Shown: piece after piece, positions 39,453 to 48,103 of the stretch | Numbering within the stretch: position 1 is the first letter of the stretch | Layout of the letters: each line of letters starts with the position of its first letter | NCBI RefSeq assembly: GCF_001421765.1 | Contig: NZ_LMLA01000011.1 | Span: 62,001-126,000, forward strand | Direction of reading: 5' to 3' | Length of the DNA stretch: 64,000 bases | Origin: Sphingomonas sp. Leaf32 | GTDB lineage: Bacteria; Pseudomonadota; Alphaproteobacteria; Sphingomonadales; Sphingomonadaceae | The notes under the pieces: generated by a model | Told to the model about the DNA's origin: nothing | What the model saw: the letters and a program-made list of their open reading frames with translations, nothing else | Databases searched by the model: none | Translations under genes and position numbers: made by a program

Positions 39453-41513
39453 TCACCCCGACCGCAACCGCCCGACCCCCGCATCGCGCTCGAACAGGTA
39501 CAATGCCACCCGCGCCGCCTGCCCGCGCGGCCCCTCCAGCCCGCCGTCGCGGTCCACCAGCAACCGCGCATCGGCATTGGCTACCGGCAGCAGCTCGCCC
39601 AGCATCTCCGGCGTCGCCAGCCGGAACATCGCCTCCCCCGACTGCCGCGTCCCCAGCAACTCGCCGCCCCCACGCAACCGCAAGTCCTCCTCGGCAATCC
39701 GGAACCCGTCGTTGCTCTCGCGCATCAGCGCCAACCGCGCCCGCGACGTCTCCGACAGGCTGTTCCCCCGCAGCAACAGGCAAACCGACTTGCCGCCACC
39801 CCGCCCGACCCGCCCGCGCAACTGGTGCAACTGCGCGAGGCCGAACCGGTCCGCCGCCTCGATCACGATCAGCGTCGCATTGGGCACGTCGACCCCGACC
39901 TCGATCACCGTCGTCGCCACCAGCACCCCCGCGCGCGCCGCCGAAAACTCGGCCATCACCGCGTCCTTCTCCAGCGGCTTCATCCGCCCATGCACCAGCG
40001 CGACCTTGTCACCAAAGCGCATCCGCAACGCCTCCGCCCGCGCCTCGGCGGCGGCGAGGTCGGACTTCTCGCTCTCCTCGACCAGCGGGCACACCCAGTA
40101 CGCCTGCTTACCCGCCGACAGATGCCGCGCGAGGCCATCGACCACCGCATCCAGCTTGTCCTCGGACATCACCACCGTCTCGATCGGCTCGCGCCCCGGC
40201 GGCATCTCGTCCAGCCGGCTGACGTCCATTTCGCCATATTGCGCCAGCGTCAGCGTACGCGGGATCGGCGTCGCGGTCATCACCAGCAGATGCGGCGGCC
40301 GCACCGCCTTCGCCTGCAACATCATCCGCTGCGCCACGCCGAAACGATGCTGTTCGTCCACGACAACCAGCCCCAGGTCGCGATAGCCGACCGCCTCCTG
40401 AAAGATCGCGTGCGTGCCGATCAGGATGTCGATCGACCCGTCGGCCAACCCCATCAGCACCCCCTCGCGCACCCGCCCCTTGTCACGCCCGGTCAGCGCG
40501 GCGACGGTGACGCCGGTTCCGGCAAGCTGCCGCTGCAACGTCGCATAATGCTGTCGCGCAAGGATTTCGGTCGGGGCCAGCAACGCCCCCTGTGCGCCAC
40601 CCTCGACCGCGATCAGCAGCGCCATAAGCGCGACCAGCGTCTTGCCCGACCCGACGTCCCCTTGCAGCAGTCGCAGCATCGGCTGGGTCTGCGCCATGTC
40701 GCCCTCGATTTCGCCGATCGTCCGCGACTGCGCACCCGTAGGCTTGTACGGCAGGTCGAGCTTCGCCCGCAGCCGCCCGTCGCCGGTCAGCGAACGCCCC
40801 TTGCGCGCCCGCGCCTCGCCGCGCACCAGCAGCAGCGCCAGCTGATTGGCGAACACCTCGTCATAGGCCAGCCGCTCGCGCGCCTTGGCATCGGCCGGAT
40901 CGGCATGGATGCGCGCCAACGCCGCCTTCCACGCCGGCCAGTCATGCTTGGCGAGCAAACTCGGCTCGATCCACTCGGGCAAATCGGGTGCACGCTCGAT
41001 CGCCTGTGCCGTCAACTGCCCGACGCGGCGCGAGGTCAGCCCTTCGGACAGCGGATAGATCGCCTCGCGCTCGGGCAGGCTGTCGGCTTCGTCCACCGGC
41101 AGCGCATGGTCGGGATGGACCATCTGCAATTCCTGCCCGTACAGCTCCAGCTTGCCCGACACGATCCGCGTCTCGCCCAGCGGGAACAATTTCTTCACCC
41201 ACCCCGACGATCCGCCGAAATAGGTTAGGCTGACGATATTGCCCTGCGCATCCGCCGCCCGCACCCGCGTCGGCCCGCGCCCGGCGCTGACCCGATAATC
41301 GGTCGCGACCAGCGGGATTGCGATCACGCGGCCCGCATCCTGCTCCATCAGCTCGGTCCGCTTCAGCCGGTCGACCCAACCGGTCGGCAGGTGGAACGCG
41401 ACATCGACCACCCGGCCGAGCTTTAACCGCTCCAGCGGCTTGGCCAGCGCCGGACCCACCCCTTTCAACGAGGTGACTTCGGCAAACAGCGGGTTGAGGA
41501 GTTCGGGACGCAT
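39453..41513 (-). CDS. recG: ATP-dependent DNA helicase RecG
   Basis: 686 aa. Remodels stalled replication forks and Holliday junctions. The wedge/OB region is preceded by SLKGVGPALAKPLERL; Walker A is GDVGSGKT; the DExH box is VDEQHRFGVAQR; the helicase C region includes TTVIEVGVDVPNATLIVIE and QLRGRVGRGG. ATG 41513. It is divergent from sdhE, a common arrangement in alphaproteobacteria. Confidence 0.97.
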   Translation of the reverse strand: MRPELLNPLFAEVTSLKGVGPALAKPLERLKLGRVVDVAFHLPTGWVDRLKRTELMEQDAGRVIAIPLVATDYRVSAGRGPTRVRAADAQGNIVSLTYFGGSSGWVKKLFPLGETRIVSGKLELYGQELQMVHPDHALPVDEADSLPEREAIYPLSEGLTSRRVGQLTAQAIERAPDLPEWIEPSLLAKHDWPAWKAALARIHADPADAKARERLAYDEVFANQLALLLVRGEARARKGRSLTGDGRLRAKLDLPYKPTGAQSRTIGEIEGDMAQTQPMLRLLQGDVGSGKTLVALMALLIAVEGGAQGALLAPTEILARQHYATLQRQLAGTGVTVAALTGRDKGRVREGVLMGLADGSIDILIGTHAIFQEAVGYRDLGLVVVDEQHRFGVAQRMMLQAKAVRPPHLLVMTATPIPRTLTLAQYGEMDVSRLDEMPPGREPIETVVMSEDKLDAVVDGLARHLSAGKQAYWVCPLVEESEKSDLAAAEARAEALRMRFGDKVALVHGRMKPLEKDAVMAEFSAARAGVLVATTVIEVGVDVPNATLIVIEAADRFGLAQLHQLRGRVGRGGGKSVCLLLRGNSLSETSRARLALMRESNDGFRIAEEDLRLRGGGELLGTRQSGEAMFRLATPEMLGELLPVANADARLLVDRDGGLEGPRGQAARVALYLFERDAGVGRLRSG

Positions 41514-41583
41514 GACTACTTGGTCCTATATCCCAACCGACGGCCGCCGCCAGCGTCCGGCGGCGCAATTGCATTGGAACCCC

Positions 41584-41850
41584 ATGGACCGCGAAACCCG
41601 GCTGAAGCGCCTGCAATACCGTAGCTGGCATCGCGGCACCCGCGAGGCCGACCTGATGATCGGCGGTTATTTCGACGCGCATTCGGCAACGTGGAGCGAT
41701 GCCGACATGGACTGGTTCGAGATTTTCCTTGAGGAACAGGATGTCGACATCATGGCGTGGGCGATGGGCGTCCAGCCCGCGCCGACGCAGTTCGATCATC
41801 CGGTGCTGCACGCGATGCGCGCGATGGATTTCGTGCCGGTCAGCCGCTGA
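41584..41850 (+). CDS. sdhE: FAD assembly factor SdhE
   Basis: 88 aa. Helps attach FAD covalently to succinate dehydrogenase. The RGxxE motif is R17-G-T-R-E21, in WHRGTREADLMIGGYF. An upstream in-frame start (41512) would add 24 residues not found in the family, so the ATG at 41584 is used. Lies between recG (divergent) and mfd (same strand), the usual neighbourhood of this gene. Confidence 0.93.
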   Translation: MDRETRLKRLQYRSWHRGTREADLMIGGYFDAHSATWSDADMDWFEIFLEEQDVDIMAWAMGVQPAPTQFDHPVLHAMRAMDFVPVSR

Positions 41851-41868
41851 CTGGAGATTGAACAAAAT

Positions 41869-41982
41869 CCGTTCATGCTGAGTAGAGACTGAGCTTGTCG
41901 AAGGCTCGTATCGAAGCACCGTGCGGAACCCACCCTTCGATACGCTCTTTCGACAAGCTCAATAGCTACTCAGGGCAAACGG
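41869..41982. repeat. 110-bp palindromic repeat, copy C
   Basis: CCGTTCATGCTGAGTAG at the left, ACTCAGGGCAAACGG at the right; slightly more diverged than A, B and D. Fills the space between sdhE and mfd, ending 35 bp before the mfd start. Confidence 0.88.
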
Positions 41983-42017
41983 CACATGCGCGATGGCCGT
42001 CGCCGATCAGGAACCCG

Positions 42018-45000
42018 ATGCCCGACCTCTCCAAAATCCTCTCCGCCCCGCGCTCGCTGACCCTCGCGGGCGTGCCGGCAGGCTTCCTCCCCGTCCTCCT
42101 TGCCGACCTCGCCCGCGGCGCGAAGGGCGACCTGATCTACATCGCCCCTGACGAAGCGGCGATGCGCGCCATCGCCGCCACCGCGCCGTTCTTCGCGCCC
42201 GACCTGTCGGTCCTGCAATTCCCGGCATGGGACTGCCTGCCCTATGACCGCGCCAGCCCGACGCTGCGCTCGATGGCCGAACGCCTCGCCGCGCTACACA
42301 CGCTCCAGACGGCAGCGAAGGGTCCGCGCCTGATCGTCACCACCGTCAACGCCGCGACCCAGCGGACCCTGACCCCGTTCCGCATCCGCCAGCTCGTCGC
42401 CCGCCTCGCCCCCGGCGAGCGCATCTCGCTCCCCCGCCTCTCCACGCTGTTGCAGGCGAACGGCTATAACCGCGTCGATACCGTCCACGACGCCGGCGAA
42501 TTCGCGGTGCGCGGCGGCCTTGTCGACCTCTGGCCGTCCGGCTCCGACTCGGGTCTCCGCCTCGACTTTTTCGGCGACGAGATTGAAACCGTCCGCACGT
42601 TCAGCCCGGAGGATCAGCGCACCACCGGTCGCGTCGACGGCTTCACCCTGCTCCCCGCCTCCGAAGCTTTGCTCGACGAAGACTCGATCAAGCGCTTCCG
42701 CACCCGCTACCGCGAGAAGTTCGGCGCGACCGCGACCGGCGACCCGATCTATCAGGCGATCAGCGACGGTCGCCGCCTGTCGGGCATGGAACATTGGCTG
42801 CCCTTCTTCGAGGAACGGCTCGAAACCTTCTTCGACCACCTCTCCCCCGACGCGGTCATCGTCCGCGATGCCGGCGTCCCCGCCGCCGCCGAACAGCGTT
42901 TCGAATCGATCGCCGACTATCACACCAACCGCGTCCGCGCGCAGACCGCCGATCCGGGCAGCTATCGCCCGCTCCTGCCCGCCGCGCTCTATCTGTCGGC
43001 GGAGGAATGGACCGACCGCCTGTCGGACACCGCCGCGCACCAGGTCACGCCGTTCCACGCCCCCGACAGCGCCACCTCGCTCGATTTCGAGGTCGACGGC
43101 CCCCGCGACTTCACCCCCGAACGCACGCAACAGGCGAATATCTACGAAGCGGTCGTCGATCACATCGCGTCCCTGCGCAAACAGGGCCGGAAAGCCATCC
43201 TCGCCAGCTATTCGGAGGGCGCGCGCGAACGGTTGATGGGCCTACTCGCCGATCACGACCTGACCGGCGTCTCGACCGTCGAAACGTGGCAACAGGCGCT
43301 GGGCGGTGCCAAATCGACCGTCTCGTTCGTCGTCCTGCCGCTCGACCATGGCTTCACCGCCGCCGACGTCGCCGTGCTGACCGAACAGGACATGCTCGGC
43401 GACCGCCTCGTCCGCCGCGCCAAACGCCGCAAGAATACCGACGCCTTCCTGCAGGAACTCGCCACCCTCTCCCCCGGCGATCTGGTGGTGCACGCCGACC
43501 ACGGCATCGGCCGCTATGTCGGGCTGACGCAGGTGCCGGTGGCGAAGGCCCCGCACGACTGCGTACAGCTCGAATATGCCGGCGGCGACAAGCTCTACGT
43601 GCCGGTCGAAAATCTCGAGGTCCTCAGCCGCTACGGCGCGGGCGAGGAAGGCGCATCGCTCGACCGCCTGGGTGGCGAGGCATGGCAGCGCCGCAAGGCG
43701 CGGATGAAGGAGCGCATCCGCGAGATCGCGGGTGACCTCATCGCCACCGCCGCCAAACGCGCGATGCGCCCCGCCGATATCGCCGAACCCGACAGCGGCG
43801 GCTATCCCGCCTTCGTCGACCGTTTCCCCTATCAGGAAACCGACGATCAGGAACGCGCCATCGCCGATGTCCTCGAAGACCTCGGCGCGGGCAAGCCAAT
43901 GGACCGTCTCGTCGTCGGCGATGTCGGCTTCGGCAAGACCGAAGTGGCGCTCCGCGCCGCCTTCGTCGCCGCCATGGCCGGGATGCAGGTCGCCATCGTC
44001 TGCCCGACGACCCTCCTCGCCCGCCAGCACTACAACAACTTCAAGGCCCGCTTCGAAGGCTTCCCGCTCGAGATCGGCCGCCTTAGCCGCCTCGTCACCG
44101 CGACCGAGGCGAAGAAGGTCCGCGACGGCCTCGCCAATGGCACGATCGACGTGGTGGTCGGCACCCATGCCGTGCTGTCGAAGCAGGTCGATTTCAAACG
44201 CCTGGGTCTGGTCATCGTCGATGAGGAACAGCGGTTCGGCGTGACGCACAAGGAACGGCTGAAGGCGATGAAGGCCGACGTCCATGTCCTGACCCTCACC
44301 GCCACGCCGATCCCGCGTACCCTGCAAATGGCGATGTCGGGCCTGCGCGAACTGTCGGTGATCCAGACCCCGCCGGTCGATCGCCTCGCGGTGCGCACCT
44401 ATATCATGCCATGGGACCCGGTGGTGCTGCGCGAGGCGCTGCTGCGCGAACATTATCGCGGCGGCCAGGCCTATTTCGTCACCCCGCGCATCGCCGACCT
44501 GCCCGATATCGAGAAGTTCCTGACCGAGGAAATTCCCGAAATCCGCTACGTCGTCGCCCACGGGCAGATGGCCCCGACCGAGGTCGAGGAACGCATGTCG
44601 GCCTTCTACGACAAGCGCTACGATCTGCTCGTCTCGACCACCATCGTCGAATCCGGCCTCGACATCCCCTCGGCCAATACCCTCATCATCAATCGCGCCG
44701 ACAAGTTCGGCCTGGCCCAGCTCTATCAGCTGCGCGGCCGCGTCGGCCGGTCGAAGACCCGCGCCTATGCCTATATGACTACGCCCCCCGAACGGCTCGT
44801 CAGCGAGGCGGCGGAAAAGCGGCTGAAGGTCCTCTCCGACCTCGAATCATTGGGCGCCGGGTTCCAGCTCGCCTCCCACGACCTCGACATTCGCGGTGCC
44901 GGTAACATGCTCGGCGACGAACAGTCGGGCCATATCAAGGAAGTAGGCTTCGAACTCTACCAGTCGATGCTGGAAGAGGCGATCCTCGACGCCAAGGCCG

Positions 45001-45476
45001 GCGGTCTGCGCGACGACAAGCCCAAGGACTTCAGCCCCGCGATCACCGTCGACGCGCCGATCCTTATTCCGGAGGAGTATGTCCCCGACCTCGACCTGCG
45101 CATGGGCCTCTATCGCCGCCTGAACGACGTCGAGGACCGCGCCGGCATCGACGCCTTCGCCACCGAACTGATCGACCGTTTCGGCACGCTGCCGGTCGCC
45201 ACCGCCAACCTGCTGCAACTGATCGAGGCCAAGCTGAACGCGAAAAAGGCCTGCATCGCCAAGATCGACGTCGGCGCGAAGGGCGCGATCGTCAGCTTCC
45301 ACGAAGACAAGTTCCCCAGCGTCGACGGGCTGCTCGCCTATGTCGACAAGCTCAACGGCACCGCCAAACTCCGCCCCGACATGCGGCTGGTCATCAGCCG
45401 CAACTTCGGCGACCCGCAGGCCCGGCTCAACGCCGCGTTGCAAATCTCGCGGGGGTTGGCGAAGGCGGCGGGGTGA
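42018..45476 (+). CDS. mfd: Transcription-repair coupling factor Mfd
   Basis: 1152 aa, full length. Removes RNA polymerase stalled at lesions and recruits UvrA. N-terminal UvrB-like region (FPAWDCLPYDRASP), an RNA-polymerase-interaction domain (LSPGDLVVHADHGIGRYVGL), a translocase with Walker A GDVGFGKTE and DEEQ box VDEEQRFGVTHKE, then QLRGRVGRSKTRAYAY and the C-terminal TRCF domain. ATG 42018 has AGGAA upstream; the longer frame runs into repeat copy C and is rejected. Confidence 0.97.
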   Translation: MPDLSKILSAPRSLTLAGVPAGFLPVLLADLARGAKGDLIYIAPDEAAMRAIAATAPFFAPDLSVLQFPAWDCLPYDRASPTLRSMAERLAALHTLQTAAKGPRLIVTTVNAATQRTLTPFRIRQLVARLAPGERISLPRLSTLLQANGYNRVDTVHDAGEFAVRGGLVDLWPSGSDSGLRLDFFGDEIETVRTFSPEDQRTTGRVDGFTLLPASEALLDEDSIKRFRTRYREKFGATATGDPIYQAISDGRRLSGMEHWLPFFEERLETFFDHLSPDAVIVRDAGVPAAAEQRFESIADYHTNRVRAQTADPGSYRPLLPAALYLSAEEWTDRLSDTAAHQVTPFHAPDSATSLDFEVDGPRDFTPERTQQANIYEAVVDHIASLRKQGRKAILASYSEGARERLMGLLADHDLTGVSTVETWQQALGGAKSTVSFVVLPLDHGFTAADVAVLTEQDMLGDRLVRRAKRRKNTDAFLQELATLSPGDLVVHADHGIGRYVGLTQVPVAKAPHDCVQLEYAGGDKLYVPVENLEVLSRYGAGEEGASLDRLGGEAWQRRKARMKERIREIAGDLIATAAKRAMRPADIAEPDSGGYPAFVDRFPYQETDDQERAIADVLEDLGAGKPMDRLVVGDVGFGKTEVALRAAFVAAMAGMQVAIVCPTTLLARQHYNNFKARFEGFPLEIGRLSRLVTATEAKKVRDGLANGTIDVVVGTHAVLSKQVDFKRLGLVIVDEEQRFGVTHKERLKAMKADVHVLTLTATPIPRTLQMAMSGLRELSVIQTPPVDRLAVRTYIMPWDPVVLREALLREHYRGGQAYFVTPRIADLPDIEKFLTEEIPEIRYVVAHGQMAPTEVEERMSAFYDKRYDLLVSTTIVESGLDIPSANTLIINRADKFGLAQLYQLRGRVGRSKTRAYAYMTTPPERLVSEAAEKRLKVLSDLESLGAGFQLASHDLDIRGAGNMLGDEQSGHIKEVGFELYQSMLEEAILDAKAGGLRDDKPKDFSPAITVDAPILIPEEYVPDLDLRMGLYRRLNDVEDRAGIDAFATELIDRFGTLPVATANLLQLIEAKLNAKKACIAKIDVGAKGAIVSFHEDKFPSVDGLLAYVDKLNGTAKLRPDMRLVISRNFGDPQARLNAALQISRGLAKAAG

Positions 45477-45501
45477 AAACCCGCCGCCAGGTCGCTGTCG
45501 C

Positions 45502-46017
45502 TCAGCGCACGCGCTTGAAGTGGAAGGTGCGCACGAACGGCAGCCCGTCCCCATTCAGCCCGGCGGCGGATTCGATCATCTCGTTCCCGCCCGGTAGCAT
45601 GGTGTAGGTCCGGACCGAACCCAGCGTCTTGGCGCGGCCCAGATTGACGACCATTACGTCCGCCGCCGGCATCAACACGGCCACACTGTCGGCTTCGGTA
45701 TTGGGGTTTTCGGCCGGTGTCGGACGGCCATCGGGCCGATAGGTCATCGTCATGTGGCGAACAGCACCGTCCCGGTCGAAAATATCGACATTGGTGCGCC
45801 ACCTGCCGCCGCCGCTCTCCTGAAATTCGAACAGGACGCGTTTGGGCGGCGGTCCGTAGGTATCGGGCATCCGGGTCAGGTCCAGCTCCCATTTTCCCAA
45901 GAACGCCGATGGCGTCACGGCGGCGGCGTGCGGCGGAGTGGCGTTCGCCGCGTCGATGCTACCGATCGGGGCGAGCGGCAGCAGGATCGCAGACAGGCAA
46001 GATAGCAAACTGACCAT
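45502..46017 (-). CDS. Secreted protein, lipocalin-like, unknown
   Basis: 171 aa with a signal peptide (MVSLLSCLSAILLPLAPIGS, cleavage near DAANA). The mature part, SAFLGKWELDLTRMPDTYGP and then beta-strand-rich sequence, resembles small periplasmic proteins of unknown role that open with a xGKWxLD motif. ATG 46017 has a strong AAGGAGAA ribosome site; the longer frame upstream is a shadow of the neighbouring gene. Confidence 0.75.
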   Translation of the reverse strand: MVSLLSCLSAILLPLAPIGSIDAANATPPHAAAVTPSAFLGKWELDLTRMPDTYGPPPKRVLFEFQESGGGRWRTNVDIFDRDGAVRHMTMTYRPDGRPTPAENPNTEADSVAVLMPAADVMVVNLGRAKTLGSVRTYTMLPGGNEMIESAAGLNGDGLPFVRTFHFKRVR

Positions 46018-46136
46018 GACGTTCTCCTTGGAATCGACCGGGACACCCCCGGCGGGTTGATGGCAACAGCGCGCAGCTATCCTGCCCCCGCCGCGACCTG
46101 CTCGGGGGGATCGGCTCACACGCGCGGAACCGGGTT

Positions 46137-46778
46137 TCAGCCGGGCAGTTCGCCGGTCATTGGCACCGCCAGATCGGCGTGGCGGCTGGACAGGGTCAGC
46201 AGGATCGCGAACTCGACCGCGACCACGACGCCCATGATCGCCGCTTGCCGGACATCGATGAACAGCGCGCCCATGAACAGGATCAGCGTGGTCGAGGTCG
46301 CCAGCGTCCGCACCGACCAGCGTGTCGCGGCGTCCCAGTCGCGTTCCAGCAACAACCACGCGCCCCGCAGATGCGCGATCCCGATCGCCAGTTGCAGCAG
46401 CGCCAGCATCGGGCCGGCGCTCTGGTAGAAGCCGCGCATCCAAACAGTCGACATGCCCTCGATCAACGCACCCGACAGCCCGTGATGGCCGGGATAGAGA
46501 TAGGTGAGGCCGAATACCGCACAGGCGATCTGCAGCGCCGCCACCGGCAGCATGATCCCCAGCGCCACCGCATAGCTGGTCATCAGGAACCGGCCATGCG
46601 CGCTGACCAACAGTTCCCGCCCGGCCGCCAAGAGGCACCCGGCGGCAAAGGACATCGCCCGCCCATCGTCTGCGGCAGCGTCGAACTCCGCCGTCATCGC
46701 CGCCGCCCAGTCACGCCGGTCTTCACCCATGCAGGCCGTCGCCAGCACCATGATCGCACGCGAAAGGGATGGCTTCAT
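46137..46778 (-). CDS. Membrane protein paired with PadR regulator, unknown
   Basis: 213 aa. A soluble N-terminal helix region (GEDRRDWAAAMTAEFDAAAD) is followed by about four membrane helices. Small membrane proteins of this kind often follow PadR-type repressors in proteobacteria and may be envelope-stress or antibiotic-response proteins; here that is only inferred. ATG 46778 has AAGGAGG upstream and overlaps the PadR stop (ATGA). Confidence 0.8.
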   Translation of the reverse strand: MKPSLSRAIMVLATACMGEDRRDWAAAMTAEFDAAADDGRAMSFAAGCLLAAGRELLVSAHGRFLMTSYAVALGIMLPVAALQIACAVFGLTYLYPGHHGLSGALIEGMSTVWMRGFYQSAGPMLALLQLAIGIAHLRGAWLLLERDWDAATRWSVRTLATSTTLILFMGALFIDVRQAAIMGVVVAVEFAILLTLSSRHADLAVPMTGELPG

Positions 46779-47077
46779 GCCAAACCCTCCTTGCCCGACG
46801 GCACCGGCATGTCGCCCGCCAGTTCCAGCGCCAGCGCAAAGCCGCTTGCCGTAAGACGATAGACATGGCGCGGCGGCCGTCCGATTTGGGCCGGCGCGCG
46901 CCATTCCGCTTCGACCAGGCCTTGATCGGTCATCCGCATCAGCAACGGATAAAGCGTGCCCGACGACAGTCCGGTCTCCTTCAACAGGTCGTAACCATGC
47001 CGCCACGCCGTGCGTTGTTGCGACAGGGACGCCAGCACCAGCCGCATTTGCTTCGAAGGGGATCTGTTCCGCGCCAT
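46775..47077 (-). CDS. PadR-family transcriptional regulator
   Basis: 100 aa, a winged-helix repressor of the short PadR type: HGYDLLKETGLSSGTLYPLLMRM is the recognition-helix block, followed by the wing with PPRHVYRLTASG. It is expected to repress its own two-gene operon. The gene overlaps the following membrane-protein gene by four bases. No ribosome site is obvious before the ATG at 47077. Confidence 0.93.
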   Translation of the reverse strand: MARNRSPSKQMRLVLASLSQQRTAWRHGYDLLKETGLSSGTLYPLLMRMTDQGLVEAEWRAPAQIGRPPRHVYRLTASGFALALELAGDMPVPSGKEGLA

Positions 47078-47089
47078 GACGCAGTCACA

Positions 47090-47097
47090 ACATATGT
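47090..47097. promoter_or_regulatory. Possible PadR operator core
   Basis: ACATATGT is an 8-bp perfect palindrome 13 bp upstream of the padR start, inside the AT-rich AACATATGTAGATTTAA. PadR proteins usually bind AT-rich dyads at their own promoters. Confidence 0.35.
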
Positions 47098-47180
47098 AGA
47101 TTTAAGAGTCAAGCGCGCTAGGGATGTGTCGCCGGGCTTCATGCGCCCGGCGCGAGCGGCATTGCCCGGCCCGCCAAATG

Positions 47181-47657
47181 CTATTTCACCGACCACACGA
47201 CCGACACGATCCGCCACCCGGCGTTGGTGCGGACGAGCAGCCAATGTTCCATTCCGGCATTCACCTCGGCTCCGTCCATCCGGAACGAATAGTCGAACGA
47301 CATCGCCGCCGAATCCCCGTCGCGATGGATGCGGATGTTGCGGAAATCCTCTTGGGCATTCCCCTTGCCCGATACGATGCTGTCGATGAATGCCACCGGG
47401 TTGTTGCCGGCGTCGTAAGCGGCCTTCACGCCCTTGCTCGACCTATCCTTCGCCACCGCCGCGTCGCTCATGACCTCCTGCCAGTTCGTCGCTTCCGGGC
47501 GCAGGAACAGCGACAGGAACTCCGCCTTGTCGCGATGCCTGATCGCGTGCTGGAACCTGGCCGCCAACGCGCGAATATCGCGCTCGCGCGGGTCCGGCGT
47601 TCTGGCCGGTGACGGAACGCCGGTGGCAAGCAGCATCGCGATCATCATCCTTGTCAT
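47181..47657 (-). CDS. NTF2/SnoaL-like periplasmic protein, unknown
   Basis: 158 aa. A short signal-like N-terminus (MMIAMLLATGVPSPA) and then ALAARFQHAIRHRDKAEFLS, a beta-rich middle and a closing GWRIVSVVWSVK, which together suit the cone-like NTF2/SnoaL fold. Not assignable to an enzyme. ATG 47657 has GGGGA seven bases upstream; 47663 is an alternative. Confidence 0.65.
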   Translation of the reverse strand: MTRMMIAMLLATGVPSPARTPDPRERDIRALAARFQHAIRHRDKAEFLSLFLRPEATNWQEVMSDAAVAKDRSSKGVKAAYDAGNNPVAFIDSIVSGKGNAQEDFRNIRIHRDGDSAAMSFDYSFRMDGAEVNAGMEHWLLVRTNAGWRIVSVVWSVK

Positions 47658-48103
47658 CAGCATTCCCCGCTATGGACGCGATCTCACCCGAATGCGCGAA
47701 TCAGCGGCCCTTGGGGGAACTGGCATAGGACGGATCGACATTCAGCTACTCCCGGTCGTTCCTGATCGACGCCTCCCAGCCTCTTCGTCACCCCGGACTT
47801 GTTCCGGAGTCCACGGCGCGGCAATCGGGGCGGCGTGAGCCTCGATCGACCGCGACTGCAGGTCGGTAGACTCCGGAACAAGTCCGGGGTGACGAAATAG
47901 AATGTGAATGTCGATCGGTCCTCGGATGCAGGCCCATAGGCGTTAACGCCCACGGCAACGCGCTTTCCTACAGCTGGCCTCGCTGCCATTCTTCGCAGCG
48001 ACCCCCATCGGCCTCCGTTCTTTGACACCGCCGATCCTCACCGCGCGCAAAACGTGGCAAGTGTGAACTTCGTGAACTTTGGCGCCCGTCCGCCCAAAAA
48101 ATC
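47658..48103. other. 446-bp gene-free gap
   Basis: Contains the 28-bp-armed inverted repeat (47784-47896) and, near 48059-48083, the direct repeat GTGAACTTCGTGAACTT. No coding frame here is supported: the frames present are short and not protein-like. Confidence 0.6.
47784..47896. repeat. Inverted repeat with 28-bp perfect arms
   Basis: Arms 47784-47811 and 47869-47896 are exact reverse complements; the core is TCACCCCGGACTTGTTCCGG. A related but imperfect pair is at 63201-63282, so this is a dispersed family. Confidence 0.9.
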
